NCBI RefSeq assembly: GCF_007565055.1
Contig: NC_044566.1
Coordinates: 94,162,797 to 94,226,796, forward strand
DNA: 64,000 bases
Source of the DNA: Rhinopithecus roxellana
Lineage: Eukaryota > Chordata > Mammalia > Primates > Cercopithecidae
Direction: 5' to 3'
This document shows positions 42,101 to 57,100 of the stretch, piece by piece. The translations under genes were made by a program, and so were the position numbers. Numbering within the stretch: the stretch's first letter is position 1; each line of letters starts with the position of its first letter. Under the pieces are notes generated by a model. The model searched no databases, was not told the origin of the DNA, and saw nothing but the letters and a program-made list of their open reading frames with translations.

Positions 42101-45100
42101 AGATACTGGTATAGTAGGATTCTTTTCCTCTCAAATGAACAATAACTCACACAGCTGCAAGAAACAGAAACGATAACTTAGAAAATCCAGTAATAAAAGC
42201 ATTGTACTTTGGGGGAAGAAAGGGGACAGAAATGTGTAACATCTGCATTCCTGCTGTGGGCCCAGCACAGTTGCCAAGTCACTAAAGTTCTCTGGGCCCT
42301 CTTTCAGTCCCTCATCATTACCCTCATTGATAATCATGTTAGAGCCAAAATAACTAATCTGTAGAGATATTGTTCCCTCCGTATTTTTTTTAGCATTATG
42401 GTCCGGAAATTAAATGGGTAGATGGAGGCAAGCCACTGCTGAAAATTTCCACTCATCTGGTTTCTACAGTGTATACTCAGGTACGTGCTCCTTCAGTAAA
42501 ATTAGCAGTGGCTGCTCTGTGACTAAGTTTGCACCATTTTGCAAGAAGAAAAAAATCCTGATGTGTTATAGTACTATTTTTTTACTCTATAGGTCTTTTT
42601 CTAAAGAAAGTACAACTGAGGTGCTCATATGTATTCATATAAATGAGTAGAACAAGCATCATTTTCCAACAGATTTCCTCTTTTGTGGGAGGATCTTCTT
42701 GATGTTATTATTTGTACATGATCAATTTTTAGTCTTAATAAGATGAAGCTGGGCACAGTGGCTCACACCTGTAATCCTAGCATTTTGGGGGGCCAAGGTG
42801 GGCAGATCACTTGAGCCCAGGGGTTTGAGAACAGCCTGGCCAACATGGCAAAACCTTGTCTCTGCAAAAATACAAAAATTAGCCAGGCATGGTGATGTGT
42901 GCCTGTAGTCCCAGCTACCTAGGAGGCTAAGGTGGGGGGATTGCAGGAGGCTGGGAGGTCAAGGCTGCAGTGACCCATGGTCGTGCCACTGTACCCCAGC
43001 CAGTGCGACAGAGCAAGACTCTGTCTCTAAAAAACGGCAACAACAAAAACAACAACAACAAAAACAGCAAAAAAGCATGCTGCAAGAAACAAATGCTTCT
43101 ATTTCCACAGAGTGTATACTAATAGACTTTCTTCTTCTTTTCCTTTTTCCCCACCACAGGATCAGCATTTACATAATTTTTTCCAGTACTGTCAGAAAAC
43201 CGAATCTGGAGCCCAAGCCTTAGGAAACGAACTTGTAAAGTACCTTAAGGTATCAGATGGCTTTCTTAATATCCCCTTTTGAATGAGTTTAGTGTAGGCT
43301 GGGTTTTCTCTTTGGTGGTGAGTGTTGTTCTCACCTCTTGGAAGCTCTTACCTGGATGTCTCACATCAGTAGCTTCTATGAGGTTTAGATAGTGGCAAGG
43401 AGTGGACCTAGGAACGGCACTACGCCTGCCTGTGTCCTAGGCCCATGTATCCTTTGCTCAAGGCAGGGTCTCTAAAACATACTGTTTCTCATGCATGGAA
43501 AACCCCTCACTTGAGACGGACCTCCCTGGGTACCAAGCACAATGATGGGCACAGAAGCAGCGACTTCAGTCCTCATCCTTAGGGAACTTCTAGTCCATTG
43601 TAGGAGATACTATAAACTTGGTGACTGCATGCTAGGCAGACAAATCAAATAAAGAAATAATGCACAGAACCAGTCCCAGCTTTATGCAAGGGGTTCCTGG
43701 AGTGTCTAAGCAGCAAGAGCCAGGCAGGGTTTGTCTAGGGGAGCTTCATCCAGAATGTGGTTGTGGGGAGCATTTTGGAAAGGGGAAATAGCTAAAAGGG
43801 CATGGGGACAAAGGAAGAAATCTGAGAAATGGGATAGAAATTTGTTTGGTTTAAGAAGGAAAATGGAATACATATCCACATAAACAGTGAAGTTTTTATG
43901 TGTCATTGCTTGTGGCCCCTCCCTCCATCTCAAAGACAGCTGCACAGCGTCTCTCTGACCTTGCTTCCTCCATCCCAGCTGCCTCTGACTCCTATCCCCT
44001 TCTGCCTCCCTCATCCAGCTTATGGCCCTTTGCAATTCCATGGGCCCACCTGGATAATCCCTATCATGAGGCCCAACTAGCAGCCTTACCTCCTCTGGGC
44101 CATGTGACGTCTTCACAGGTGGACTAAGACACAGACGCCTCTGGGGACATTCTGCCCACCACAGCCTTCCCTTTGTTTTAGAGGGAGTTTTTCCATCCTT
44201 ATTTGGAACAGAGTGGAAATGACTTTGGGCTGGTTTACTTTTAGAGGGATAACATGAACTGTGCCATTCCGTGTCCATAGAGTCTGCACGCGATGGAAGG
44301 CCACGTGATGATCGCCTTCTTGCCCACTATCCTAAACCAGCTGTTCCGAGTCCTCACCAGAGCCACTCAGGAAGAAGTCGCGGTTAACGTGACTCGGTAA
44401 GGAGGTGGATGGATGGATGCTTTTCCTCACTTCCAGTCTGTCCACATCTGGAGCACAGTCATGCTTAGCTGGGATGCTACTATGTGCTGAACATTGTATT
44501 TAAGAAATGTCTTTGGCCGGGCGTGGTGGCTCACGCCTGTAATCCCAGCACTTTGGGAGGCCGAGGTGGGCGGATCACGAGGTCAGGAGATCGAGACCAT
44601 CCTGGCTAACACAGTGAAACCCTATCTCTACTAAAAATACAAAAAAATTAGCCGGGTGTAGCGGCGGGCGCCTGTAGTCCCAGCTACTCGGGAGGCTGAG
44701 GCAGGAGAATGGCGTGAACCCGGGAGGCGGAGCTTGCAGTGAGCCGAGATCGCGCCATTGCACTCCAGCCTGGGGGCAGAGCAAGACTCCGTCTCAAAAA
44801 AAAAAAAAAAAGGAATGTCTTTGATCTCGTATGTAAGGACCCCATCTAATTCCTTGTCTCCTTGTTTCCTAAGTGCCAATAGCATCATCATTGTTCTACT
44901 GCTGTGATAATAATGAAATGTTTCCATTTTTACATATTCATTGCTTTATTCACTCCTGTGGTGTGTAGGGTCATTATTCATGTGGTTGCCCAGTGCCATG
45001 AGGAAGGATTGGAGAGCCACTTGAGGTCATATGTTAAGGTATGTAAAACACACTGTTCTGATCACTTACATCTGTGGTTCTCCAATTTTCCTTCTAAGGA

Positions 45101-48100
45101 CTTATTTTTTCACAAGCCTGGTTATTTGGGGAAGTACCTGTAACTTATGTTTTCTCTTCTATTCCTCATAGCCAACGCTTGTACCTGAATAGGGGAGGTA
45201 CAAAGAGGGGCAGCCATTCATTAATTTACTTAATTCCATTCCTTCAATTACATTTCTTTTAATGGGTTTTCCAAATAATATGACTCAATGCAGGAGTTTA
45301 AAGAAGAATTTTAAGTTGTTCTTGCCTAGGCCTCTGGTAAAGTTAGTTGTCTTCATTTTTTTTTTTTTCCACCTAAAATTTCCAGCAAAACCGCTTCTCC
45401 CAGATAGGAAGGTTAGCTCTGGCTACGGTCAAATCAGATGACTCTGTGGGACAGCAAGAGATGTTTTTAGGATAAACATCAACAAGTTATTTATTTATAT
45501 ATGACATCCAGTAAGTAGAGTGGCAGTTACTATTCTAAACAGTTGCACATATTCTGTTTAGTATTAAATACCTTTGTAAATTACAACTATGCAGTCATTT
45601 TAAAAGTAAAGTTCTGGTCCTTGAGGATATCAGTCATCTATTGCTGTGCCACACATTCCTTGAAGTCCCTGGTAACGGTGGAGTTACGGGCTGGCTGGTC
45701 ACTGATGTGACTGGGTCGGATGACTCACATGGTTTCTTGAAGACATCCTGGACTCCTTTTTATCACATGACACTCACCCTTCCCATCTTTGTATCCACAC
45801 CTTCCTCTCCCACAAAGGAGATTGTCCCTCAGTCCCTGATTTCCATTCTTGGGAGTCTCTCAAGCTTTCAGCCCACCTTGGAGAGCCAGTGCATTAAAGT
45901 CTCTTTCCCTTTCCTTCAAAGTACGCGTATAAGGCTGAACCATACGTTGCCTCCGAATACAAGACAGTGCATGAAGAACTGACCAAATCCATGACCACGA
46001 TTCTCAAGCCTTCTGCTGATTTCCTCACCAGCAACAAACTACTGAAGGTATGTCAGGAGAGTCAGTGTGGCTCCGATTGAAACTGATTAACAGGAATTCA
46101 CCCCACAGCCTGATCAATACAGCCTTTCTGAGTGCTCTTAGAGACAATCACCACCCCCTAAAAAGGGGTAGCAGAGTTTGTTCTCTGATACCAACTTTTC
46201 TGATTGTGTCTTGAGAGAACAGCTGCAAAGCATCACTGTGTTCAGAGTTTCATTGGCTCTTAAGGATTAATAGTCATTATGTTCAAATCAATGATGAAGG
46301 TCACTGACTTAGAGATACTAACGACAGGTGTCACCAAGCAGAGGTCAGTAAAGGGGAAAGACGACACCCGTAACCCCGCAGAGCCCCCTGCTGGTTGTGC
46401 CACGCTGAGCACAGGCGTCCAGTTTCCCGGCAGGACGCAGCTCTTTGTTGCTGAACTTGTGCAAGCAGAAGACGTCTGCCGTTCTCCTCTTGGCTCTGAT
46501 CATAATGTCCCAAGAGGTGCAGCTGTGTTTTAGGGTCATACCTGCTTTGTGTCAGTAACATTGTCAGCTCACCTACTAATTTGTTGTTCTTACTGGGTCC
46601 TGTTCTTTTTTCTTGTAGTATTCATGGTTTTTCTTTGATGTACTGATCAAATCCATGGCTCAGCATTTGATAGAGAACTCCAAAGTTAAGGTATGTTGCT
46701 TCAAGTGAAGCTTGTGTTCTTAGGGGAAAAAAATCTCTTTCGTTGGTTTGTAGCTAACGTTTCTTCATGCTTTCTCTGTGCCAGTTACAGGACTGTTCTA
46801 AGTGCTTTACACGTAATAAATCATTTTAGCTTCATAACAGCCCTGTGAGGGAAGTACTCTTCTTATCTATTTTATAGATGGCGAAACTGAGGCCGGCATG
46901 CTTGAGTTACTTGCTCAAGGTCATGCTACCAGTGAGTGGAGCAGCCAGGTTTTGAGTCCAGTCTGGCCCCAAAGCTGTATTCTTTTTTTTTTTTTTTTTT
47001 TTTTTTGAGACGGAGTCTTGCTCTGTCGCCCGGGCAGCTCACTGCAAGCTCCGCCTCCTGGATTTACGCTATTCTCCTGCCTCAGCCTCCAGAGTAGCTG
47101 GATCTACAGGCACCCGCCACCTCGCCCGGCTATTTTTTTTTTTTTTTTTGTATTTTTTAGTAGAGACGGGGTTTCACCGTGTTAGCCAGGATGGTCTCGA
47201 TCTCCTGACCTCGTGATCCACCCGTCTCGGCCTCCCAAAGTGCTGGGATTACAGGCTTGAGCCACTGCGCCCGGCCAGCTGTATTCTTGAAATCACTTAG
47301 TTATTAACCCAAAGAAAAATATGTCTTTTCCTTTGACTAGCTTAGAAATCTTCACGTTTGTTGAAATGTAAATTGTGGTTTCAGCATAAATTTAAAGTGT
47401 CATTACCCAGCATTTATTAAGTGTCTGGACCATTGTAGACATTTATCAGGGTCTTAGATGGGAGTATCTCACCAATCTAATGTTCTCCAAAACCAATCAA
47501 TCAATAGACTCTGAGATCATCCATCTCGATGGGGCAAATGCGCAGCCTCAAATTTCTTCCCTGCCCCAGCGTCCCCTTGTAGTGAAGCCTGGATGTGTGT
47601 TCCTTTCTGACCGTGGGTCCCCCCTGCTTTCTCTGGTTCCCACTGGGCTCAGCTCTGAGATGACTGGTCTTGTGTCGGGACTGGTGCCCGTTGAGGTGTG
47701 GTTGGCCACCTCAGGCTCTCTGAGGCTCAAGGTAGGTAAGTTTCTATAAAGTTCCAATGCAGTAAACAGAAGTGGCAATGTCACTTTCTCATTTTGAAGT
47801 TTCCAGGGCTCCTCTGAGACCTGCAGAGTCCTGGAGTTGTTCTTGTGACAGTGAAGTAGTGTCGCTGTTTGGAGGCAGAGTCCGGTTGAAGTATTACAGA
47901 AGGAGCTTGTGCAGGGAGCGGGTGGTGTTGGGCACTGTCTCACAATGAACACTTATGCTGCAATCCTCGTAGGCAGGAGAGGGGATAGGGAGGGAGGGGC
48001 AGAATCTAGGCCTCCTGCACAAGGGATCTGGGCTCTCCGAGGAAGCCTTGGAAAGCATGCTAGATTTTGTTGGCAGAAGGTTGATGGTTCAGACCTAAAG

Positions 48101-51100
48101 CCCTCCTTTTCCTTCCATAAAGCAGACACTGGGCCTGGCCAGGTGGTTTCTCCTTTTCTTTTCTCTCTCTCCCTCTTTTGAATCCAGTTTAAAGCTTCTG
48201 ATTTTAGTGCATAGGGAGATGCCAGATGGAAGTGGGCCCTGCCTTCTGTGGAGAAATGCTCCATCTAAATCATGCCAGAGCAGCCTGCCAAGGAAAAATC
48301 TAGCAGATTGTCTGCTTGGCAGTACGCAGCTAAGTGTGTGTGCACATGCACACAGACACACACATCATGTAGATATATTACTTTTCTGTTAAAAAATGTT
48401 GTCTCACTGATATGTGGGAGCTAAAAAAGTGGATTGGATGAAGATAGATTGTTGGTTACCAGAGAATGGGAAAGAAAGGGAGGAGGTGATGGGGGAGAAA
48501 AAGATTATGAATGTGTTTATTACCACTGAACTGTACACTTAAAACTGGTAAAAATGGTAAATTATATATATTTTTTATGTTATATACAGAATAGGATTAT
48601 AGCCTGTGTTCGTTTGCTAGGGTTGCCATAATAAAGTACCACAGACTGGGTGGCTTAAACAATAGAAATTTATTTTATAACAATTGAGATGCTGAAAGTC
48701 CTGGGTCAAGTCGTACATATGGCTGCTTTCTTCTGAGGCCTCTCTCCTTGGCTTGTAGATGCTGCCTTCTGTGAGTGTCTGTGTCCTAATCTCTTCTTAT
48801 GCGGACACCAGTCATACTGGATTAAGAACCACCCTAATGACCTCACGTTACCTTTATCACCTCTTTTAAAACCTCGGCCCAAAGTGCAGTCATATTTGGA
48901 AGTATTAGGGGTTAGGACTTCAACACATGAATTTGAGGGGGGCACAGTTCAGCCTGTAACAAGGCGCCAGTGGATTTTTTTATTATTTTTGGCTCTAAAT
49001 AAATGTCATCCCTTCAAAGCAGTGGTAACTTGATTATATTCAAAATATAACCAATTCATTCCGCAACTATTCATTGAGCCCCTACCATGTTTGTGGCGCC
49101 AAGGATTACAAAGTTCAATGCATCATCATTTGTGCTCTCGAGGAGTTCAGGTGGGAAAGTGTACATTTCGTTCAGTGGCTGCCCTACCTCATGACGAGTG
49201 CTCTGAAGAGATAGGCACAATATGCTCAGGAGTGTGGGGAATCTGGGAAGACCACCTGGAAGAGGCGTCCGTTGCAGTGGGTTCTGATGGGTAAACAGGA
49301 GTTGGCTAGGTGAAGAAGGAGAATGAGGACTAGGTGGAGAGAGTTGTGTTAGCGAAAGCTTGAGACCCAGCACCACAGTTCAGGAAACTATATGAACGTA
49401 AGGCTTTTCTGCCTTATGACTGCAAGGAAGACCACATGAGAGATGGTCAAGGAGGTCACGAACACTTCCAGGAATACTCACAAGAAAGATATTCAAAATC
49501 AAGTGCCAATGACACCTTTCTGAGAATTGCGTTAGAAAATAAGTAAAGGAATTTGCTTACATATGTTTGTTCTCAAGATGTCAAATTAAACCAAAGCTCT
49601 TTAAGGGTGGTCATGACCTGAAACGTATCTTCTGTTCCAGCTCCTCCCCTGCCTCACAGAGGTAGAGACAGAACTGTAGACTGTGAAGTGACCTGCCCAG
49701 GGTCACACAACGGAGCAGAGCCAAGAACTTGTGGCAGAGTCCCAATTGGTCTCTCCTAGGGGTGCTGCCATTTCCGGTCTTTCAACATGATTTGTCAACA
49801 CCTCTGCTCTGGGAAATGGTTTGTTTTTGGAACTTAACACAAACCACTCAAATGCTACCATGCACAACCTTTTCTCTAAGTTAATTACATCTTGGCCCTA
49901 AAACAATATTCAGAGAGTTTTTTTTAAAAGTGCTTAAGAGGAAACACTGGTATCCCAAAGGAGAAAGCTTAACCGTAACATAATTTACTATAAAAAGACA
50001 TTCACAAACACCTGCTTACCACCTTGGAGGGTTCAGCATTTTCGCTTTGAGAGCCCTCCCCTCTGGCTTCTGCTTCTCTGGCCCTGCAGCCACCCTGCTG
50101 TTCTTTGCCCTCATCACACACTGTTGAGCTGAGAGCTCCTCTGACGTTTTCCTAAAGCCTTCATTCACTGTGTCTCATATCTTAAGAGTAATGAGTTTTG
50201 TGTTTGAATTAGTTGTTTTTGCGTCTGTCTTATTTACATCTGAAGCATTTTATGTCCTAATTCCTTGTTTTAGTCTTCTGAATTTATGAATATTCGCCAT
50301 TCCTATACCATTTGTGATTTCCAAAACTTTGATCTCATCCCCTTAGGGTTTTTAATATTTTTAGGCCACAATTATTAATTTTTTCTGACCTTAATATTTT
50401 TTGCTCTTGTTGCCCAGGCTGGCATACTGTGGTGCAATCTGGGCTCACTGCAACCTCCACCTCCTGGGTTCAAGCGTTTCTCCTGCCTTAGCCTCCCAAG
50501 TAGCTGAGATTACAGGCATGCGTCACCACGCCCAGCTAATTTTATATTTTTAATAGAGACAGGGTTTCACCATGTTGGCCAGGCTCGTCTCAAACTCCTG
50601 ACTTCAGGTGATCCACCCACCTTGGCCTCCTAAAGTGCTGGGATTACAAGTGTGAGCCACCGTGCCCAGCCAGGGGAGTCTTTCTTAAAGTGCCATGATG
50701 AGGCACACACCAGTGTTGTAGGAGCACCTGGGCCCTGGATTCATAAGAGCCAGATAATGCTTTCAGTGCCGATTAAAGTGTTCTACCCAAGGATATCTAC
50801 ACATGCATATTGTGTATTAAGCTGATGCTTTCAGTGTACAATTTGTGTCCTTCTTGGTGGTAGTTGAGTGAGTCCATTCAATGCATATTTACATGGAGGG
50901 ACATGGCACAGCGTATGCTTACTTCCAGTGCCGCACTCCTACTGAAGGTGGAAGTGGCCACCTTCTTGTCCCCAACCAACCTAACTCTACATTGTTACAT
51001 TACTGAGGAAGAGTGTGAATCAGAGCCCCTTGGAACTAGCATCTAAAATAAGTAATTTTCCTACTACAGCAGATGGACCTGCAGAGTATGGATGGATTGT

Positions 51101-54100
51101 GTATGACTGTGCCAGACTCTAGTTTCATAGGTGACATGTGCTTAGAAGTTACAGGTGACATTTGAGAAAAATGTAAAGCAGACATCATCAAGGTCTGTGG
51201 AGGAGTCCTCTCCCCACTCTCTGCCCCTGTGGTCAACAGTTTGTCGGTGTTTCTTTTCCACCATGTATATTTAGCAGCTGTAATTTCAGCAGACTCCTTT
51301 TGCATTTCCTTTCCTCCCACACGGAGTGAAGCCCATTGCTGGCATTCCACAGGTATACTGGAAGAAAGGAGATTAGAAAACCTAGCATAGGGTAGGGTGA
51401 AGATATGCCCTTAAGTATTGCTTGTTTAACCTCCGACCATTTTCTAGCTTAATTGAACAAGAAAAGAATAAAGTGAAAGAAGGAGGGTATGGCTCGCAGT
51501 CTAAATGAACTGTTTGGACTTCCCCTTAACCAAATTTGTAAACACTATACGAATGTGATAGGTAGAATGTTAATATGCATACGTCACCCTCGAGTGTTTT
51601 GAACAGTTGTTTGTAATGTCCAAAGCATTGAGAAAAAATGCAAATGGAGTTGAGACTGAACCCTTAACCTTGAAGCTGACCTAGTCATTTGAGAAAGAAG
51701 ACATTCAGCTTGGAACATTTAAGAGCAGAGTGCAGGAAGGTGTATATGTGAGCTTCAAGAATCATAGATTTAGGTGGGGATACAGGTGGAACTTTACCTG
51801 GGCCTTGCAGGATACCACAATCTAGGGATAGGAGAATGAGTACCAGGCAGAGGAAATAGCTCAGGCCCAGGTAAGGCCTCTGGGGCAGAGTTCAGGCTGG
51901 ATAGATTGAAATTAGAGGGGAAAGATTAAAAAACAAGATGAGCTCAGAAACAAAGATGAGATTATGGGGAGCTGTGCAGCCAAGCAGCAGACGAATTGGT
52001 CGAGACCTAGAGAGGCAGAGTAGGTTCCTTAGTAGGAGTGGCAAGATGACAGAGAGTATAAAGATTAGCAGAGTGGCTTGGAAACTTTCATATCAATAAG
52101 TCTGCTTATCCCCTGAAGTATAAATAGCATATGGAACAGATTCACCAGACATTTTAAATTTTGACTTATTTTTTTTTTTAGCTCTCTAACTGCAATAATA
52201 TGAAATGGCATTTTATGGTGATGCTGATGAAGATCTGGCATTGGGGGGATCAGGTGGGACTGGGGATGAGGATGGAGAGCATTATGAATGAGTAAGGGAG
52301 ATTATTCAGACAGAACCATTCATTCAGCCGTGCAGTGCCACCTCTAAATACCTGCTGAAGAGAAATGAAAGATGTATCCATGTAAAGACCTAAATGCAAA
52401 TGTCCACAGTAGCTTTATTCATAATAGAATTTGATAGATTCATATCAAAAACTAGAAACAACCCAAATGTCCATCAGCTGGTAAATGTATAGACAAATTG
52501 TGGTAACTCCACATAATAGAACACTACTTAGTAATAAAACAGCACAAAGGGGCCGGGCGCGGTGGCTCAAGCCTGTAATCCCAGCACTTTGGGAGGCCGA
52601 GACGGGCGGATCACAAGGTCAGGAGATCAAGACCATCCTGGCTAACACGGTGAAACCCCGTCTCTACTAAAAAATGCAAAAAACTAGCCGGGCGAGGTGG
52701 CGGGCGCCTGTAGTCCCAGCTAATGTAGTCCCAGCTACTCGGGAGGCTGAGGCAGGAGAATGGCGTAAACCCGGGAGGCGGAGCTTGCGGTGAGCTGAGA
52801 ACCGGCCACCACACTCCAGCCTGGGCAACAGAGCGAGACTCCGTCTCAAAAAAAAAAAAAACGGCACAAAGTAGTGAGTCATGCAATAGCATGGTTGGAT
52901 CTCAAAAGCATTCTGTGAACTGAAAGAAGTTAGACCCAAAAGACTACATACCATTTGGGTCCATATCCTGTATATGATGTTATGGAAAAAGGAAAACTAC
53001 AGAGCACAGAGCAGCCCAGTGGTTGCCCCGGACTGGAGGTGGGGATGGGGACAACAGATGTACTTTCTCTTCTTAACTGTGGTGATAGTTACAGTCGTAT
53101 TCACTTGTCAAGACTCATCAAACTGTAGACTTTCCAAGTTGGAATTTTATGGTATGTAAATTATACCTCAGTAAACCTAACTGAAACAAAACAGCACAGT
53201 AAGGTCAGATTTGAGTGGGGGAAGAAAGGCCACCTAGATATTCAGCGTGAGATCATGGAAGAAGGAGCTTTTGAGAGAGGCAGTAGAGTAGAGGACTTGG
53301 TTTACCAGGGAAGATGCAAGGTTATGAGCTCGGCTTGGGATGTGCTTAGGGCTGCGGGTTCAGTGGCTATGACAGAGACCTGAAGTAACAGGGAGTTAAA
53401 CAGGAAAGTAAAAGTTTATTTCTTTTTACTTGAAAAACCCAAGCTCATAAGAGGCTTCTGTTCCACAGTTATGAGAGGCCTCCCTGTTTGCCCCCTGGAG
53501 TGCTGCTCCTCCTTTTGATCTAACTGGGTTCACCACCACATCCATGCTGGAGCCAGTAGGGAGCGGAAGATGCACCTTTCCCTTTAAGGATATGACCCAG
53601 AAGTTGCACTGCCACATCACTGCCACTGCTATCGTATTGGCTAGAGTTAGCCATGATGGTACCTAGCTGCAAGGGATGCTGGTAAATGTAGTCTTTACTT
53701 TGGGTATCCATGAACCTAGTTAAAAGTTGAGGTTCTATTACCATGAGAGGGAAGAGAGAACAGATACTGGGAAGTCACCAGCCATTGTTCCACAAAGGGC
53801 CAAGGCACAGCCAAACACATTTCTATTTGGCAGGTGAAGGTTCAGCCTTGGACAGGGAAGAGAACAGACAGAACTAAAGAAATAGATTTGTGAGTACCAA
53901 TCTGCTGAAACCATAAGCCTAAGCTTTTCTCTGGGGAAAAGTGTGTGTGTGACCTAATGTTAAGTAGAGAGAGAAGGAAGGAAGCATCTTGGTCCACAGT
54001 GGAACTCTAAGTAAGAGAGGTGAGCAAGGCACTGGAGAGGCCTCAAGCCTCCTCCTCAATCATCATGGAGTCCCACATCCCCCAGCAACAAGCCTGCTGC

Positions 54101-57100
54101 AGCTTCCTTGCCATCCTTAGTCACTGACAGGGAGCAGCCATGTGAGGCATGGAGGCACGGGTGGCCTTGTTACAAATGCAGCTGTAGATTCCACAGCATG
54201 GTGGTGGGGCCAGGAGTTAATTATGTTACCTGCAACTGAAGATATGAGGTGCCATTCTCATTGTGTCAGCAAGGCAGAGTGAGGTAAACATGCTGATCTT
54301 TGGGAATGAAAATGATGAGGAAGTAGGGAGAATGGAGTTTGTAGACTAGGTGCAATGGCTCACATCTGTAATCCCAGCACTTGGGAGGCCCAGCTGAGAG
54401 AATTGCTTGAGCCCAGGAGTTCAAGACCAGCCTGAGCAACATAGTGAGACCTCACCTCTGCAAAAGGTGAACAAAATTAGCTGGGCATGGTGACACGCCT
54501 GTTACCCAGCTGCTCAGGAGACTGAGGTGAGAGGCTCGCTTGAACCCAGGAGGATGAGGCTACAGTAAGCTGTGATTGTGCCACTGCACTCCAGCCTGGG
54601 TGACAGACTGAGACCTTGTCTCAAAAACAAAACAGAACAAAAAAGCACAAAAAACAAAACAAAACAAAAACAAGTTGTAGAAGAAAATGAGAGAAAGAGG
54701 AAATAACATAGGGATCTTGATAAAGGGGAGTAACCAGAATGCAGGGAAATGTCATTGGTAAATTTCTTCTCAGCCCTATTACTTTTGTTGTTTGCTAAGC
54801 CACAAAGAGGAAGTTTCTTAATTAAAAGTCTTATTTACCTTGGAAAGCAGTAAAATAGCCCATAGAGGAGAGGCCTCTGAACCACACCAGAGAGTGGAAG
54901 AACACGGTGCAGAACAAAGAAGTGAACATTTGAAGATTATTCCGAAGTCCTCACCCATGAAGCAATGATTGGGCAGCACAGCTGTGGGAGAGCAGATGAC
55001 CTGTAGGGCAGGGAGTAGCCCATCCTGGGTGTCTGCGAAGGTCTGGCTGTTAACCGCAGCGTCCATGGGGGCCTCCACAGCCAGGCTGGGTGTGGGTCTT
55101 CAGAGAGATCCTGTTCAGTCAAGGAGCCAGTTGGTAGGCACTGAGCAGCCAGTGGGCAGCACAGAAGTGTGGCTCGCAGAGGATGGGGGCACGGCTCCCA
55201 GCATGTGGCTGGAGAGGCTGATCTTGTGAGGACATGTGCTGGGCAGGCTGACCCCACACAGGCAGCACCTGTCAGGTGGTGCCAGGACGGAAAGAGACGC
55301 TGCGGTGCAGCACAGCGCACGGCAAGAGATCCTCCAGCAGGACATGGCAGGGAGCTGGGGTTGGTTTGGCTGAGAAGTCCCTTAGTGTCTCAGTATCCTC
55401 TTCTCCAAGCCCCTATCAGGTACTCACTACCTGAGCATCATCTTAGATTTTCCTCTTCTATTTCAGTTTGCAGTAATCTCCATAAAAACATTCTATTGCT
55501 TAGGTCTTTAGAAATGTGTATCACACCTCGTAAAAAGGCTTTAGTCTGTTTTATTGCCAATTAGGACTCTTCACAACAGCTATTTGCCTCTGCAGGGAGA
55601 ACTTCATTTCAGCCTTCAAAGGCATGAGTTGTCATTGCCTAGTCACTGAACAACACTAATGATGGGTTGGTATGTAAATTATCCATCATTCTTCTCCATG
55701 TATTCTTTCTTTTTAATACAAACATTTTACTATATTTTCTAATAAGTGCAGAAGGAGAGGGATTGGCCTCCCCACTTGCCAGTGTTCTACTGCCCTTGCT
55801 TGATACATACCCACCCTCACATTTTTACCTTATAGTGTTTTTAAAGCTGTTCCCAGATATTTTCTCACTCCATCTTAGACACTTTAGCATGTCATCTCTA
55901 ACAGATAAGCCTGTTAAAAAGCTATAACCACCAACATTATCACACCACACAAAATTAGCAAAACTTCTTTATTATCGTCTAGCATCCAGTCTATATTCAG
56001 TTTTCCCCAGGTGTCTCGAAAATGTCTTTCTATAGTTGGGTTTGTCTGCTTCCGGATCTAAACAAAGTTCACACATTGCATTTAGTTGCCGTGTTTCTGA
56101 AGTTTCTTTGATTCTTAAACTGTTCTCTTTTCATCTGTTTGGACTTTTTTTTTTTTTGGCAACATATTTGTTGAAGAAGTGGGTCATGTGTCCAGCAGAA
56201 TGTCCCACAGTTTAGATTTGGCAGATGGTAGCCTCACCGTGTTACATACATGGTTCTCTGTCCCCTGTGTCCCCTGTGAACTTGTGGTTGGATCTAGAGA
56301 CTTAATTTGATTCAGGTTTGATTTTTTTTTTCTGGCAAGAATACCTCATAGCTGTTACTATTACATCACATCAGGAGGCATATACGCCCAGCTGTTCTAA
56401 TTTTAGTTATAATAATGTTGATTAATAGGTTTACATGGTGCCCACTCAACCTGTCCATGATAGAGTTCTCCACCTGCTTTTCCTGGTTTTAGCAGCCATT
56501 GATTCAGCCCCATTGTGAAGGCCTCAAGCATTTCTTGGGATACCTCTTTTTCAGGAGCAGCCAGCTTGGGTAGCTAGCAGTCATGCCTGGGGTTAGAGTT
56601 GGCCTTGCCTGCAGTCTTGGAAATTGGTCGTCTATTGATGCTGTCATCTCAGGGTATAGAGTTATTGGTCGCACATATGCAACCAAATCCCTTTGGAATT
56701 TCACATTTTGCCATTCTGTTTTTTAAAGTTGGTGAACTTCACATTTTTATTACTGATCCTTTCCTCACTGGATTCTTGACGCTATGTAAGTTTATAAACA
56801 TTTCCTCGTTATTGGTTTGAGAATTGAAATTGTTATAAAGCTGGTATTTCAAATATTCCTAATAGGTTCTGGCATTTAATGCATAAGATAATCCCTGCTG
56901 TCATGTCAGAAATGTCTAGGTTCCAGTTCCCAGTTTTAGAAAATACTGTTTGTTTGATATTGGGACATTGGTTTGGTGCTCTAAAACAGGCCATAATAAT
57001 AGTGGTTTAAATTTGACAGAAGGTTCATTTCTCTCTTGGACAATCATGAGCTGGTAGGCAGTTTGGAGAGCAGGGCAGTTAGTTCCCCAAGGTCGTTCAG

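Noticed and set aside
43706..44278. 190-codon open frame on the minus strand
   Set aside because: It lies inside DOCK9 intron 19, antisense, with no recognisable protein family, no splice context and C-rich composition that favours chance open frames.
47480..47749. Open frame ending at a donor-like AAG|gtaggt at 47732 in the 12 kb intron
   Set aside because: No suitable acceptor or conserved peptide; exon 23 joins exon 24 in phase without it.
54937..55564. Overlapping GC-rich open frames on both strands
   Set aside because: The frames overlap in several phases and both directions, and none has motif, splice or start support.
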